64,000 nucleotides of DNA from Cryptomeria japonica (lineage: Eukaryota; Streptophyta; Pinopsida; Cupressales; Cupressaceae). Positions 10,033 to 22,671 of this stretch are shown here, in pieces. The DNA is taken from positions 600,427,644 to 600,491,643 of the forward strand of contig NC_081415.1 in assembly GCF_030272615.1 (NCBI RefSeq), in the 5' to 3' direction. Numbering within the stretch: position 1 is the stretch's first letter; the number at the start of each line of letters is the position of its first letter. A program made the position numbers and the translations under genes. The notes under the pieces were generated by a model. That model saw only the letters and a program-made list of their open reading frames with translations, did not search any database and had not been told where the DNA came from.

Positions 10033-11553
10033 GGAAGCATAGGGGTTCCTGAGTGGGACCAAGCTATGGAGGAAGAGTATAGTTCCTTGATGAGGAACAA
10101 CACATGGGATTTAGTCCATCTCCCTAAGGGGAGAAAGATGGTTCAATGTAAGTGGATCTATCAGACCAAGTTTGTAGCGGATGGTAGTGTGGATAAGTAT
10201 AAGGCTCGGCTTGTTGCAAAAGGTTTCTCTCAGGTTGCAGGTGTTGACTATACTGAGACCTTTGCACCCGTAGCCAAGATGAACTCCATTCGTTTAACAC
10301 TTGCTATTGCTGCAGCTCATGGTTGGGCTGTACATCAGATGGATGTGAAGAGTGCTTTTCTTCATGGTGATCTTGATGAGGAGATTTATATGGAGCAGCC
10401 ACAAGGTTTCATCCAAGATACTTCCTTGGTTTGCAGACTACGGAAATCTCTCTATGGCCTTAAGCAGGCCCCCAGAGCTTAGTACGCCAAGATGGATTCC
10501 TTTCTTCTCTCCGCAGGGTTCACCAGGTGTCATTCCGATCCGAATGTCTACATTTTGCGACAAGATGACTCTCACTTGATACTTGTGCTCTATGTTGATG
10601 ACTTGATCATTACAGGGAGTACTACATCCATCATTAGCAGGGTCAAATTTGCTTTGCATGACAGATTTGCTATGACTAACTTGGGTCTTTTGCACTACTT
10701 TCTCAAGATAGGGATTTCATAGTCACCTTCCGGGATTACACTATCACAGCCCAAGTATGCTCTTGATCTACTTGCACGCTTTCATATGGCTGATTGTAAG
10801 CTTGCCCTGACTCCCTTTCTTTCAGGAGTCAAGCTTGAGGCTCAGTGTTCTTCTCCACCAGTTGATGCCACTTTGTATCGTCAGCTTGTGGGTAGTCTCA
10901 TTTACTTGACCCATACACGCCCTGATATTTCATTTGCAGTTGGCATGGTTTCTCGCTTCATGCAGGAACCACATGAGCTTCATTGGAAAGCCGCCAAATG
11001 CATCCTTCATTACATCCAGGGTACACATCACTATGGGATTCACTATGCAGCAGGCACAGGACTTCGCTTGGTTGGTTTCACAAACTCCGATTGGGCTGGC
11101 GATCTTGATGATCGTAAGTCTACTTCTGGTTATAGTTTTCACCTTGGTTCGGGCCCCATTTGTTGGTAGAGCAATAAGCAACATGCTATTGCTCTCTCTT
11201 CGACTGAGGCTGAGTATCGAGGCGATGTTAATGCAACGACTAAGACCATTTGGCTCCAGCAGATTCTCACAGAGTTTGGATTCACCACTCCACGGCCGAC
11301 AGTTCTACATTGTGACAATCAGAGTGCTATTGCAATCTCAAAGAACCTAATCTAGCACCAGTGGACCAAACACATCGAGATTCATATGCACTATATCCGA
11401 GAGCTCATTCAAGAGCAGGTCATTGATTTGCAGTATTGTCCTATAGCGGAGCAGGTTGCTGACATATTCACCAAACCTTTCATCGAGAGTAAGTTCTAGC
11501 AGTTGCGAGCTCTCTTGGGGGTGCAGGATGTGTCATTAGGGGGGGTCAACTGA
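10033..11553 (+). pseudogene. Copia reverse transcriptase and RNase H
   Basis: This part of pol makes cDNA from the element RNA in the virus-like particle. The copia RT starts around VPEWDQAMEEEYSSL and shows KARLVAKGFSQ, QMDVKSAFLHGDLDEEIYM, KSLYGLKQAPRA and the catalytic LYVDDLIITG (about 10589-10618). The RNase H follows with SDWAGDLDDRKSTSGY, ALSSTEAEYRG and HCDNQSAI. All parts share one frame. In-frame stops are TAG at 10480, 10720, 11167, 11353 and 11497; most sit where Gln or Trp is expected. The final stop is TGA at 11551. Apart from the stops the domain set is complete. Confidence 0.93.
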
Positions 11554-11813
11554 CTTCTCCTTCCTCTCTTATGGGGGGGACTTTTTCCTCTTTGAGGTTT
11601 TGTCCTTCTTCTTTGAGAGTCTTTTGTACTTTCATCTCTCTTTTGGGGGGGAGTTTTTTCCCACTGGGTTTTCTCCTTTTCTTTGTTTGTGAGAGATTGC
11701 ATTGCATGGTTTTGCTTTCATTTTCATATTGTACATGGGTACCTATCATGGCCTAGTAGCCAGGACCCATCTTGCATTGTTGACTTGAGTCTTCATTCCC
11801 CTAAGTTCCACTT
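11554..11813 (+). other. Copia 3' untranslated segment
   Basis: This is G- and T-rich non-coding sequence with several GGGGG runs between the pol stop and the polypurine tract. Small ORFs on both strands look like chance. Confidence 0.5.
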
Positions 11814-11822
11814 AAGGGGGGG
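11814..11822 (+). other. Polypurine tract of the copia element
   Basis: AAGGGGGGG lies immediately before the TG of the 3' LTR, where plus-strand DNA priming occurs. Confidence 0.9.
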
Positions 11823-12275
11823 TGTTGGTGTAAATAAATATTCATTTTGGATATTATTACACTTTACTTAAGTTAACTTAGGATAATGCATCTCTTCGTA
11901 GTTTGGATTTGAGACACTTAGGGAAGTGTGCACATAGGGATAGAGCTTGTAGGAGAAATTCCAGCTTTTGTGCTCTTATTTTGCTGTTACACTCCACATT
12001 TGGTGGGTCATCCACCTCTTGTGGAATATTATATTATTTCTCCTACCTACCCCTAGTATTTCTTACCTACCCTTGTTTCTCATTGAGCCACATGTCACAA
12101 TTGTGTGCTCGTATATCCATATGGCCTTGCCTATATAAGCAAGCCTATATTCATTGTATTGGTTAATCCAATTGATCATTTGCATATTGATGAGAATACA
12201 ATTTGTTCTTATCATTCTATTGTCTCTCTCTTTTTATGCTTTTCATTGTGCCCTTGATCTTGGCAAAATCCTACA
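11823..12275 (+). repeat. 3' LTR of the copia element
   Basis: It starts TGTTGGTGTAAATAAATATT and ends AAAATCCTACA, matching 5431-5884. TATATAAG is at 12132-12139. Confidence 0.95.
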
Positions 12276-12450
12276 AATGTAAATTTTCCCCCAAGTGAAA
12301 ATCATCCTAGTGACTTCCTTTCTCTCTCCTAGGTGGGGAGTCACTAAGGTTAAATTTTCCACTTTATGTTGTTCATCCTATTTTTGCATTAGCTAGCCAT
12401 ATGGCCAAATAAATTGAAAACAAAATAGTTACCATTGAATTTGTGAGCAT
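12276..12450 (+). repeat. LTR of gypsy family G1, part 2 (after the copia insertion)
   Basis: The text continues that before 5431: CAAGCCCCTCTTTTAAATTT joins AATGTAAATTTTCCCCC. The solo LTR at 40823 has a similar TTCTTTTAATGTAATG there. The right edge is not clear, so 12450 is approximate. Confidence 0.45.
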
Positions 12451-12475
12451 TAGGTTGCCTTATTGAAGGCTTTCT

Positions 12476-13096
12476 TTAAATGTTCTTATGTTGTGCTAAT
12501 TTGGAGTTTTTGCCTTTCTCACATCCAAGACCTTGTGTATCATTAGGATTCTTCTGACTTGCAAGAATCTTATCTAGTTTGGCTGAAATGATCTGGAACT
12601 TTTTCTTATACTCATTTGCAACTTGAAGATTGTATTTGAGAAAATGGATCTTCTTTCCAAGATCTTCCTTGGTTTCATGCAATTCTTGCTTCAGTTGATC
12701 ATTCATATTCACTAGCCCATAACATTATTCATATTTTTCTTTCAGGGACTGAGCAAGCTTCTCTTCATTATTCTTCCTTACTTCAATCTCCTTGGTCAAT
12801 TTCATTATTATAGCTTCCATTTCATTTTTATGAACTACATTAGCTCTGGCAGGTTTCTCACATTCTTCAATCTTCTTCCTTAGAACTTCTTCATCAATGC
12901 TTTGTCTTTCTTTCTCCTAAAGCTGATGAACAAGCTCCTTTCTTTTGTCTCTTGACTTTTTCAACTAATATTTCAGTGATTCAATAAAGTTCTCATCATC
13001 TTTCAGATTTTCCTTCAATTGCTCAACCTTAGCTTTGGACTGATCTAGATCATCAAGTGCAACAAGTTGTTGTTCTCTAAGACTACTAGAATCCAT
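12476..13096 (-). pseudogene. Coiled-coil C-terminal gag region of a copia-like element
   Basis: From the ATG at 13094-13096 (MDSSSLREQQLVAL) one frame runs to 12476 with three stops (two TAG, one TAA). The product is rich in Lys, Glu, Gln and Leu with heptad-like spacing. It ends in a KLDKILASQKNPNDTQGLG segment, a motif I associate with the gag of plant copia elements (SQ..NDT.GLG). It lies close behind the PBS, so the N-terminal gag core domain seems to be missing. Confidence 0.65.
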
Positions 13097-13149
13097 TGAT
13101 TCACTTACAAGATCCACATCAAGTTGTTAGGATTCTTCTGAGGAACTAA

Positions 13150-13164
13150 GCTCTGATACCAATT
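13150..13164 (-). other. Primer-binding site (initiator Met tRNA), minus-strand copia
   Basis: On the minus strand ATTGGTATCAGAGC follows the LTR end TTCCAACA directly. The match to the tRNA-iMet complement TGGTATCAGAGC is perfect. Confidence 0.9.
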
Positions 13165-14297
13165 GTTGGAATCAATGAAAACTAAGAGGGGGAGGGGGGT
13201 GAATCAGTGTTCTTCAATACTAAACATTCATTAACTAATTCTTAATCCACTTAAAGCAACTGAATGAAAGATATATGCAAAATGTAAAGCAAACAATCAC
13301 CAACGCCATAATACCAAGATTTTTACGTGGAAACCCGATTAAGGGAAAAACCACGGTGGGATTCTAACCCACAATATTAATATACTCTTCTAAAAGTATT
13401 GAAATATTACATAAGGGAAATGCACATGCATTCAGGCACACTGCCTAGAGCTCACTGCTCATATTACAAGGGCTACAACCCCAAAAGGCTCAATGCCTTA
13501 CAAATGTTTGTAAGAGATTACAATGAAGTTTAAACTATGAAGTAGCATCAACAAATTCATAGATATAGTTCTGGTTAAGCATTGATAGCATATCCTTGAA
13601 TTGCTCCACAACTCTGCTCTGATTTGATATTCTACTATAATCTGGAGCACAAATCTAACACTTGTGCACGTAAAAATGTGCATAATCACTCATACCCATC
13701 ATTCACATAAACACCACATGCCAAAATGATCAAATAAACCCTTCTTATATATTTTCATCACCAATTAAGTCACAACCTCATGTCAGCTTCAAGAACACAT
13801 CACAAAGGATGAAACGTGTACACAAGTCGGCTCAATCTGATAAAAAACAACTAAGTGGACCAAGAAAATATGTCCACATACTTCCCACAAGTCGGATCAT
13901 CAACCTCAAACACATGATCAACCGCAAAAATCGATCTTCAAGATCCGTGAACTGAATTACCACACGCTACAACTGATATATAGAGTCCATACCAAAAACA
14001 TGATTGTCGGATCTTCCAACTAACATGAAACTCATTATCAGAGACCACAATTCTAGAATACAGCAAATTACATGACCACAAATCTTCTTTGAGATCCACA
14101 TAGAAAAATACACAACCAAAATATTCCCCCAATGAAAACATTGACTATTATGCTGGATGTCATGTTTCCTTATCAGACCCAAGCAATCTTCACTCAATCT
14201 TCCAGAATAATGAAAACATGAACTACAGATGCAAATTTTGATATGAGTTATCATCGATGACAACATCTCACCATACCTACAGTGTCTCTTTCCAACA
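13165..14297 (-). repeat. 5' LTR of the minus-strand copia-like element
   Basis: It has near-palindromic ends (TGTTGGAA at the left, TTTCCAACA at the right on the plus strand). On its own strand it ends with GATTCACCCCCCTCCCCCTC and then TTCCAACA, the typical end of this copia group. It is 1133 bp long. Confidence 0.8.
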
Positions 14298-14460
14298 CAC
14301 TTTACATTCTTTTCCACCACGAGAATGTTTAGTGACATCCTAATTTGAATTGTGTTTGGTTAGTTGCTTAACCAACCATGGGAGATTTTGCATATGTAAG
14401 GATGATATAAATAAAGGTTAATTGGTTGAGGATGATAAGAGAGAATATGTGAATAAATGT

Positions 14461-14612
14461 TGATGCAATGCAAAAGGGGCACAAGGCACAAACACAAGTT
14501 CAAACGTTAATAGATTAGTCCCAACCAAAACCAAACACGAATAAACTCAAAAACCTTAAGATGCATACCAAGAGAGATATAAAGCAAACAATGAAAAACA
14601 TACACAAATGAG

Positions 14613-14647
<35 letters not shown>

Positions 14648-15880
14648 CCCTAAGATTCTCATAGATGTTCCTCCCTTTCTCTTCTCCTCTCCAAGATCCA
14701 AATGGGTGATTGTAAGTAGCTCTCAACTTTTAGCACAAAACCATGGACGACATGAAGATTTGAAAGTGGTTGAAAGATGATCTAAAATTTATTGCTATGC
14801 AAATGCCTAGAATAAGATTGCCATGAGAAATCTCTATGAACATACAAGTATAATAACAATGCAAAAATGTTTCCTCATTTGCTTGAAAAATGAGGTCATA
14901 TTATAGGGAAAAATGTTGATTGAATGGCTAAGATTGAGTAAGCTTGTGAAGGACTAGGATTGATGGGTTTGTGATCCATGTGACGGCTTTCAACCCAATC
15001 CCATGATGACAAGTGTCAACATGAGATGGCTTGAGAGGAGAGGAAAGGAGCATTTAATGCCCGAGGAGACATGAGGGTTACCCTAGGAGGGTTTGGTTAG
15101 GCTTGAGTTAGTGGATAAATATTTTATCCAATGGATAATGCTTTTATCCAATGGATAAACTCTTGCACAAGATTTAATGGAGATAACCATGCTCAAAGCA
15201 ATAAATGCTTGAAGATACTTATGAGTTAAATGAGGTTTGTGTTAGAGGGAAAGTCTCTAACCATGTGGGGAAGTTGAGTTAACTATTAATGGTTATGTAA
15301 GAGCCATAAAGGCTTTGAAAGACTTTGGGGGTTAACTTGTTGAAAAATAAAAGCCTTTAATGCATTTCAAAGACTTTGAGGCATTTTTGAGAAGTGGCCT
15401 TTGTTTGGGAATGTGCAAATGATTAGAGAGGGGGATTAGGCTAATTAGAAGGGGGTTAGAAGAATCTAGAAGGAAGTTAGTGGGCAAGTGGGTTTGGTGG
15501 GTGAGAGAAAATAGGATTTTATTTAGAAATAAAATCTATTTATTTGTGCAACTTGCATTTGTAGGAAAATGCAAGTGGGGTGGGATTTTAAATAAATATT
15601 AATTTATTCAAAAGGGGAATTTGATTTGTGTTTTTAAATAAATGTTGATTTTTTTAAATGAGATGAATGGGGGAAATTAAATAAATTAGATTTATTTAAT
15701 AATTGGGTTATAGATAGGGATTTTAATTTAAATAAATTTATGTAATTTATTTAATTATAAATAGCAAAATGGCGGTTGAATGAATTAATTAAATGTGAAT
15801 TTAATTAATAGAGGAATATTAGTGTATCAAATAAATATTAAATGTTTATTTAATTTAGTGGACAGATTTATGTGTCTACA
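14461..15880 (-). repeat. Solo LTR of Tat family T1, minus orientation
   Basis: It is flanked by a perfect AATGT duplication (14456-14460 and 15881-15885). It starts TGATGCAATGCAAAA and ends GTGGACAGATTTATGTGTCTACA-like. This is the reverse complement arrangement of the LTRs at 47829 and 50006, which start TGTAGTCACATAAATCTG and end TTTGCAGAGCATCA. It shares the AAATAAAT modules and the GTGCAACTTGCATTTG block with them. It interrupts the 5' LTR of the old element. Confidence 0.9.
14616..14645. repeat. (GA)n microsatellite, about 30 bp
   Basis: Uninterrupted GA dinucleotides inside the solo LTR; the overlapping minus-strand ORF there reads as a Ser-Leu repeat and is not a gene. Confidence 0.95.
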
Positions 15881-16486
15881 AATGTGAAAGAAACTGAATT
15901 ACGAAGGTGTGTGAAAGAGGATCTATCTTCCTGACAAATTGATAGTTGATGTTGGGTTGGTGAAAGGTGTTGAGTTGTGTGATCTTTCATGGGTTAGCTT
16001 CTGGAAGCAGTGAGCTGGAGATATCTATAGATCTTATGGTTGTAGAAGTGCATTTGTGGTGGATTCTTTCTCTTTTAGTCTACTTCTTTCTAGAAATGAG
16101 CCCTCTGAAAGTGAGCCTTTCTTTATTTCTCTCGAGAAGTGAGCTCTCCAACAATGAGACTTTATTTGTAAAAATCACCTTAACCAGTATTACCCTAACA
16201 AGTGTTTATGGTTGTGATATGAGGGAGTGATGGTGAGTATCTGCAACGGTCTTCTGGACTAGGGTCATCGTGCCCTAGCTCCCGTTTTTTGTTCCAATAG
16301 TGCATGGGTGTGGCTGGCAGTTGCAACGGAGGTGGGGGTTCAGGGTTCTTTGTGGTTTCATCGGTGTTTGCTAAGGGGTGTTGGGATTTCGTTGGTGTGG
16401 GAGTTTGTTGAATGTCATTGGAGTATTGTTGAGGTTCATTTGGTGCTTTTCGTTGTGAGATCTTTTCTCTTTTCTTTTCTATTTGG

Positions 16487-17524
16487 ATGGCACGGATGGG
16501 GATATCTAATTCTTTGGTGGTTGTTGGTGCTATTCTACCTCACAGATCTTCTCCAAGCTTGCATGATTCAAGGCTTGACTCATTTTATGTAGGGGAAAGC
16601 TCTAAGTTAAATAAAGTGAATGGTTGTCATCTGAGGACTCAAGATCATCTCGTCCTTGTCCTTCCTTTTGAATCGATTAAGGAGGATGTTGAATATTGGA
16701 GTAAATATGCTCTGATATGTAAGTTTCTTGGGATTCACATTTCTTTGTCAACTCTGGAAGCTTGGATTCTCCATCCATGGTAGGTGGACGGAGACATGGA
16801 GATTATGCTTGTTGTGAATAGTTACTTCTTGGTGGTGTTCTCCTACATGTTTGATCGCAACCGAGTTTTTGAGAGGGGACCTTATTTTTATAATCATGTG
16901 GACTTGTTTGTTAAGCCCTAGCATGAGAGTTTCAATTATGTCCAGGAATTACCCTCAAAGGTTCTTGTTTGGGTTCGCTTGTAGTGGCTCCCTTTAGAGT
17001 TTTGGAGGGAAGATATTTTGTGTCAGATTGTTGCTTTGCTTGGGAAGCCGACAATGATTGCCCAACAATCCCTTGATAAGAAGGTAATTTCATTTGCCCA
17101 AATTTGTGTTGAAGTTTATTTAAATAGTTCATTAGTAGATTATTTGGAAACTTGCTTTGGTTCTTCCAAGTGGGTGCAATAGCTAGATTATGAATCTCTC
17201 CCTTTCCGTTGTCAAATATGTCATGAGTATGGGCATCTTCAGCGTCAATGCCATTGAGTTAATAAAGGGACTGGAGACTCTGCTAGTGGTCATAGGGGCT
17301 CTCCTTCTTCCTATGCCCCAAAGGTGGATAATGTGAGAAAAGGTGGATCTTCTTCTTCCTCTACCCCAATGAAAATAGATGGCCCTGATAAGGATGGTTT
17401 TTTGTCTATTAAATCTCGGGCTAAGGGTCGAGGACAAAAGAGGCTCTTCAAGAATAGGCATGTTGATGAGGGCTTTAACCATTTTGAGGCATTAGATACT
17501 ATGGACTTAGAGGAAGGGATCTGA
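16487..17524 (+). pseudogene. LINE ORF1 (RNA-binding, DUF4283-like, zinc knuckle)
   Basis: ORF1 proteins bind element RNA and form the retrotransposition particle. One frame (with stops) runs from MARMGISNSLVVVGA through a central region with FFERGPYFYNHV-like text (about 16860-16910) and WVRL.WLPLEFW (about 16970-17000), typical of plant L1 ORF1. A CCHC knuckle follows (CQICHEYGHLQRQC, about 17213-17254). The C-terminus is Ser/Gly/Lys-rich. In-frame stops include TAG at about 16781, 16918, 16981 and 17179, mostly at Gln-like positions. The true start may be upstream of 16487, near 16300. Confidence 0.8.
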
Positions 17525-17896
17525 GTGAGGTCTCCTCTGGTGCATTTGGTATGGATGGGGAGGTTATGCAGTAGGAACTTTTTGTCTTGAGTTAGGGAGC
17601 TAGGCGGCAATAGGGTAAGTCCCCTATAAGTCCTCATTTAGGGGCTTCAAATGAGGTCACAAATTCATAGGATGATATTTTTTTTGCAGATTTGGTTAAG
17701 TGAAAGCATCGGGAAGAGGTAAGGTGTCTTCTCAAACTTTGGGTCTACAACAAAGGCCCTTCAAGAAAGTCTCTTTTGATACTTCCTTAAAAGGGGGTCG
17801 CAAAAAGTATCAGGAGATGATTAAACTAGCAGGGGATTTGTTGGTGGATTTTGGGTCTATCAAGACCATCGAGGCCCATTTCTCCCACTCTTCTCA

Positions 17897-20800
17897 ATGA
17901 TTATTCTCTCATGGAATGTTAGGGGTTTGAATAACACCACCAGACATAAGACTATTCATGAGTTGGTGGCAGTTCACTCTCTGCCTATCTTTTGTATTCA
18001 GGAGACTAAGCTCTCAATTGATTCTATGCTTCTTTGTGCTTTTGGTATTTGGCGTCATGGGCAATGCTAGTGTATTGGCTCTCTGGGGAGGTTTGGAGGT
18101 TTGGCTCTATTTTGGGATCTGAGGAAGATTGCTCCTCTTTGGTGGATTTCTATCCCTTCTGCTCTCTCCATGGTTGCCTCTAGCATGGAGACTGGTGAAA
18201 TGATTTTGATTACTAATGTGTATGCTCTGATTGATCTTAATGGAAAAATCAGGCTTTGAGTACATATTCACTCTATTAGAGCAGGTACTTGTTTCCTTCC
18301 TTGGGTTTTAGTGGGCAATTTTAATTTAGTGTTAAGTTTGGAGGAGAAAAGGGGTGGGCTCGCTCATTTGGGTCCTTCTTCTTCGCTAATTCAAGAGAAT
18401 GTGGACCTCCTACATCTAATTGATATTAAGCCAGCTAATGGGATTTTTACATGGCATAATAGAAGTGGGGAGATGATGTTATCTTAGAATGCCTGGATAG
18501 ATTTCTTGTCTCCAGTTTTTGGGTGAGAAGTGGCTTGTGTCCAGCTTCTAAAATTCTTGGTTGGAGGGGTTTAGATCATTGGCCTATTAAATTTTCAACG
18601 ACTTCAATTGCAATTCCTAAGAACCCTCCCTTTAGTTTCAGTTAATGTGGCTTCAAGACTCTTCCCTTTAGGATTTAAAGGCCCAGTGGTGGAGAGACGA
18701 TGGCCCGACTTATGGTACGACTATGTTTTTATTTGTTAATAAATTATAGTCTATTAAATGATAACTTAAGAGATGGAATAGGTCTTTCTTTGGTAATCTT
18801 TATACCATGAAGAGGCAAGCTAGGATCGTTTAGCTACACTCACTCGTCAAATTCACGATCTTCGATTCTTAGAGGATTTGGATAGAGAGGAATCTCAGGC
18901 ATTTCGAGAACTGGAGGAATAGGAACTCAGGGAGGAGATTTTTGGAAGTAGAAGGCTAGAATTAACTGGCTCCAGGAAGGAGATAGGAACACTGCCTTTT
19001 TCCATAAATTTGTGCAAGCCCATCAGAATAGGATTTGCATACCCTTTTTGGTTAATTCAGATGGAATTCAGTTGACTTCTTTGCACACTATGTCTTGTGA
19101 ACCTACTTGGTATTATTCTCCTCTTTTTCAAATAATTGACCTCCTGCTGAGGATGAGGAGAACATGATCCTTGCTTGTATTCCCTCTCTTGTTACCGATG
19201 TGATGAATGTTTCCCATTTGTGTCCAATAGCTATGTCTAAATTGGAGGAGGTTGTTTTTGGGATGTGTAAGGGTAAGGCTCCATGTCCTGATGGATTTCC
19301 AGTGGATTTTTTTCAAGAATTTTGGGATGTTATTAATCTGGATTTGTTAGAGGTGGTTCATGAATCTTGTGTTAACAAACAAATGCTTTAGGCCCTCAAT
19401 GCTACTTTTCTTGTTCTTATTCTTAAAAGAGAAGGGGCTAATCAGTTGGACTTCTTTTAGCCTATAGCTCTATGTAATGTGGTTTACAAAATTATTACTA
19501 AGTTGATTGCTGAGAGGTTGAAATTGTGGCTGGGTACTGTAATCTTAGATGAGCAAGGGGTATTTGTTGCTAGAAGACAAATTCTTGATGGGGTGGTCGT
19601 TTCTTATGAAGCCATTCACTCTATGGAAATTTCCAAGGTATGATCTATTTTCATCAAACTAGATATGGCTAAAGATTATGATAAAGCTAAGTGGCACTTT
19701 CTACAAAAGATTATCATGGCCTTTGGCTTCGGCCTAGAGTGGGTTAGGTAGATTATGGGTTGTGTCACATCTTCCTCTTTCTTGGTTCTTCTTAATGGGG
19801 AGCCTTCTGAGTTATTTGGAGCCTCTAGGGGTCTTCGCCAAGGGGATGCCCTTTCTCCCTATTTGTTTATTATTATGGCTGAAGGCTTAGGCAGATTAAT
19901 TAAATATCAGGTTTCCCAAGATCATATTCAGGGTTGGAGTTGGATTAATGGGTTGGCCAAGCTCTCTCATCTCCAGTTTGTGGATGATACTACTTTATGG
20001 GGATTGTGAGATTGCATGAAGTAAAGACCTTCACGAGAATATTAGATATTTATTTGGCTACTTCAAGTTAGAAGGTTAATGAGAACAAATCCTCAATCTA
20101 TTTTTATAATACTCCTGAGCCTATCTATAGGAGGATTGCTATCATCCTTCGATTTCAAATTAGATCTCTCCCCTTGTGTTATCTAGGCATTCCTATTGTT
20201 GTTGGCAGACAACCTAGGTTATTTTGGTAGGACTTGCTAGATAAGTTATGGTATAAAGTTAACAATTGGACCCATTGATGGCTTTCTATTGTTGCTCGGG
20301 TGACCCTTCTTCAATCAATGATTCAGGCTCTTCCTATTTATAGAAATATGGTCCTGGCAGCTCCTGTGTATTTTCTTAAGGAATTTGATGCCCTCTCGCA
20401 CCAGTTTCTTTGGAGTGGTACTCTATAGAATTCGAAATGGAGCCTAATTAAGTGGCAACTTGTTTATCGAACTAGGAAGGAGGGGGGTCTTGGTCTTCAT
20501 TCTACAATCTTGAGTGGACAAGCAACTAAGTTATATTGGCATTGGTGTACCAATCAGCATCAAATTTGGGCTTGTATTCTCATGCATAAGTATTTACCAA
20601 GACTACACTATTTGGATGTTTCTTGGTATCCTTTGGAGCATAGTGGGTCTATGGTATGGAATAATTTGAAGACTGGTGCTTAGCTGGTTAAGAGGGGTCT
20701 TTTCTGGATTTGCAACTGGGGCTCTAAAGCTCTCTTTTGGATAGATTCTTGGGATTGTAACCCCCCTCTTCTTTCAATGTATCTGCATTTGCAAGCTCTT

Positions 20801-22130
20801 TGTGACTGCTTTATTGCAGTTGGGTGGGATAAAGTTGTGCACTATAAGAATGTCTAGCATTTTGGTTTGGTTGTTGGTTATAGATGGAAGGATTCTTCTA
20901 ATTGGCCTCTAGGAGGGTCAAAGAGGGATCAAGCTAAGTTGACTCAAATTATGGCTTCTAGGGTATGCAATTCCTTGGGGGGTCTCGATGTCCTAGCTTG
21001 GGGTAGTGAGCCATCTATTAGACCCTCTATTTCTGTAAGATACTTGGAGATTAACAGACAACTGTTTGGTGATATTGAGGTGCCTTGGTGGAAGCGGGTT
21101 TGGAATAATTTTTTATGGCCTAAATGCAATTTCTTCCTGTGGCTTGTGGTTCACAACTGTTGTCTTACCTGGGATAATCTTTGCAAGCGGGGTTTTCAAG
21201 GCCCTTCAATGTGTGTTTTGTGTTATAATAGTGAGGAATTCGTATCTCATATTTTCTTTCAGTGCTCTTTTGCTAAGGAAATATGGCACTTTTGGTGGGG
21301 TGTTTGGGGTCAGCCTTGTTGTCATGTCTCTTCTTTGGCTGAGCTTTGGGCTCGTTAGGTTAAGTCCCATGCTAATACCCCTTTTATTCGTGTTGCTTGG
21401 GCTCTGGGTCCTTCTTTTATCATCTGGCATGTTTGGTTGGAAAGGAATCATAGATTCTTTCAGGATATAAGGATGGATGCTATACACTTGTGGTGAAAAT
21501 TATTCATTCTCTTCATGAGACAGTTGTGGCTAAGTGTGATTTGACTGGCAGTGTTGATCCTGGTGATGTTGTTATTTGCACTCGTCTTACTCTTCCTCTT
21601 CAAGGGGGTGCTCTAGTGTTTGGTGGGTAGGGTGTAAGAGGTAGATGCAGACATCCTTTATGATGAGTCAATCGGGAGGGTTAGTGGACACCCCATCCCC
21701 TCGGTGTGTTAAAAATTAACACTGATGGTTCATCTCAGGGGAACCCTAGGCATGCTAGCATTGGCAGAGTTGGGCGAGACATTTCTAGTGATATTCAATT
21801 TATTTTCTCTATCTATAATTGCTTTAATACTAATAATTTAATGGAGGCTCCTACCATTTTGTATGTTGTTCGACACTATTCTACTCTTAGGTGGCACAAT
21901 ACTATCTATGTATCCAATTCTCAGGTGGTGATGAATTTGCTAACCTGACAGGAGCATGGGGATGTTAGTTGGCACTTGGCCTCAGTATCAAACATATTCG
22001 TCAATTGTGCGGGTCCTTGGATTCAGTTACTTTCACACACATTCCCAGGGAGTGGAATGGTGTTACTGACTACTTGGCCAAATGAGCCTTAGATCAGATG
22101 CAAGGATGGAATATAGTGGATAGGGGGTGA
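17897..22130 (+). pseudogene. LINE ORF2 (endonuclease, reverse transcriptase, RNase H)
   Basis: This encodes the enzyme for target-primed reverse transcription. The AP-like endonuclease starts at the ATG at 17897 (MIILSWNVRGLNN), with IQETKLS, a GNFNLVL segment (normally GDFN) and GIFTWHN. RT: KGKAPCPDGFPVDFFQ (about 19269-19316), GLRQGDALSPYLF (about 19834-19872), and the catalytic FVDDTTLWG (about 19978-20004) in place of FADD. The zf-RVT domain is at 20867-21358, with FLWLVVHNCCLTWDNL and CVLCYNSEEFVSHIFFQC. The RNase H is at about 21706-22080, with INTDGSSQGNPRHAS and SNSQVVMNLL. Segments lie in three frames, so there are several indels in addition to TAG/TGA stops. Confidence 0.92.
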
Positions 22131-22504
22131 TTGCCTCCTGATATGGCTCTTATGCTAGATCAGTTAGTGGACAGTGATAAGGTTTTATAGTTCTTTCTTC
22201 TCGTCTCTTTGTTTATATCTCTTTTGTGATTGAATAAATTTTTACCCCTCTTTTAGTAAAAAATAAAATAAGTGTTTATAGCTTGAGAATAAATTCTCAA
22301 TGGTTTTTCTCCTAACAGGGTTTTCCATGTAAAATCAATTGTTTCATTGTGTCTGGTGTGTTATGATGTTTCATACTCTTATCTTTCTATGGATTATGTG
22401 TTAAGGTTAATTTGTTGCAAAACTAATTTGGGAAATAGATTCTAATATTTTATACAATTGATTCACCCCCCTCTCAATTGTCTTGTACATTAGTATATTC
22501 AACA

Positions 22505-22519
22505 ATTGGTATCAGAGCC
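22505..22519 (+). other. Primer-binding site of the old split LTR element
   Basis: ATTGGTATCAGAGCC follows the LTR end ATTCAACA. It is a perfect initiator Met tRNA complement. Confidence 0.9.
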
Positions 22520-22671
22520 TCTGTCCTTGATGGAAAAGGGGGAGAGAATGAGAAGATGAGATGATGAGATGATGAGAATGAGAAGATGAGATGTATAGCA
22601 AAGTGAATGGACTATTTTTTTATTTTTGAGAACTTTGGTGTGAGAGCTATTGATGCATTGCCATCAATGAC

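Larger units (their letters stand above)
5431..12275 (+). mobile_element. Ty1/copia retrotransposon, structurally complete, coding region decayed
   Basis: Two LTRs (454 and 453 bp), a PBS complementary to initiator Met tRNA, the domain order gag, protease, integrase, RT, RNase H, and a polypurine tract make this a copia element. The flanks are AATTT (5426-5430) and AATGT (12276-12280), a probable 5-bp target duplication with one change. It sits inside an older G1 LTR. About 15 differences between the LTRs (roughly 3%) suggest a fairly recent insertion. The coding region has stops, a frameshift and a local rearrangement, so it is not autonomous now. Confidence 0.95.
12451..14297 (-). mobile_element. 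Truncated minus-strand copia-like element (5' LTR, PBS, gag part)
   Basis: On the minus strand the order is LTR (13165-14297), tRNA-iMet PBS, then a coiled-coil gag-type ORF running leftward to 12476. The rest of pol and the other LTR are missing. On the right it abuts the 5' LTR of an older element in mid-LTR, so it appears to have inserted there and then lost its 3' part, together with the first part of that host LTR. Confidence 0.75.
16210..22269 (+). mobile_element. L1-type LINE, near full length, decayed
   Basis: A 10-bp target duplication AAGTGTTTAT (16200-16209 and 22270-22279) brackets it, and the 3' end is A-rich (AAAAAATAAAAT). It lies in the 5' LTR of the old element, whose text continues perfectly across the duplication. 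ORF1 with a zinc knuckle is followed by ORF2 with endonuclease, RT, a zf-RVT zinc domain and RNase H. The 6.06-kb length is full or nearly so. Many TAG/TGA stops and frame changes show it is dead. Confidence 0.95.
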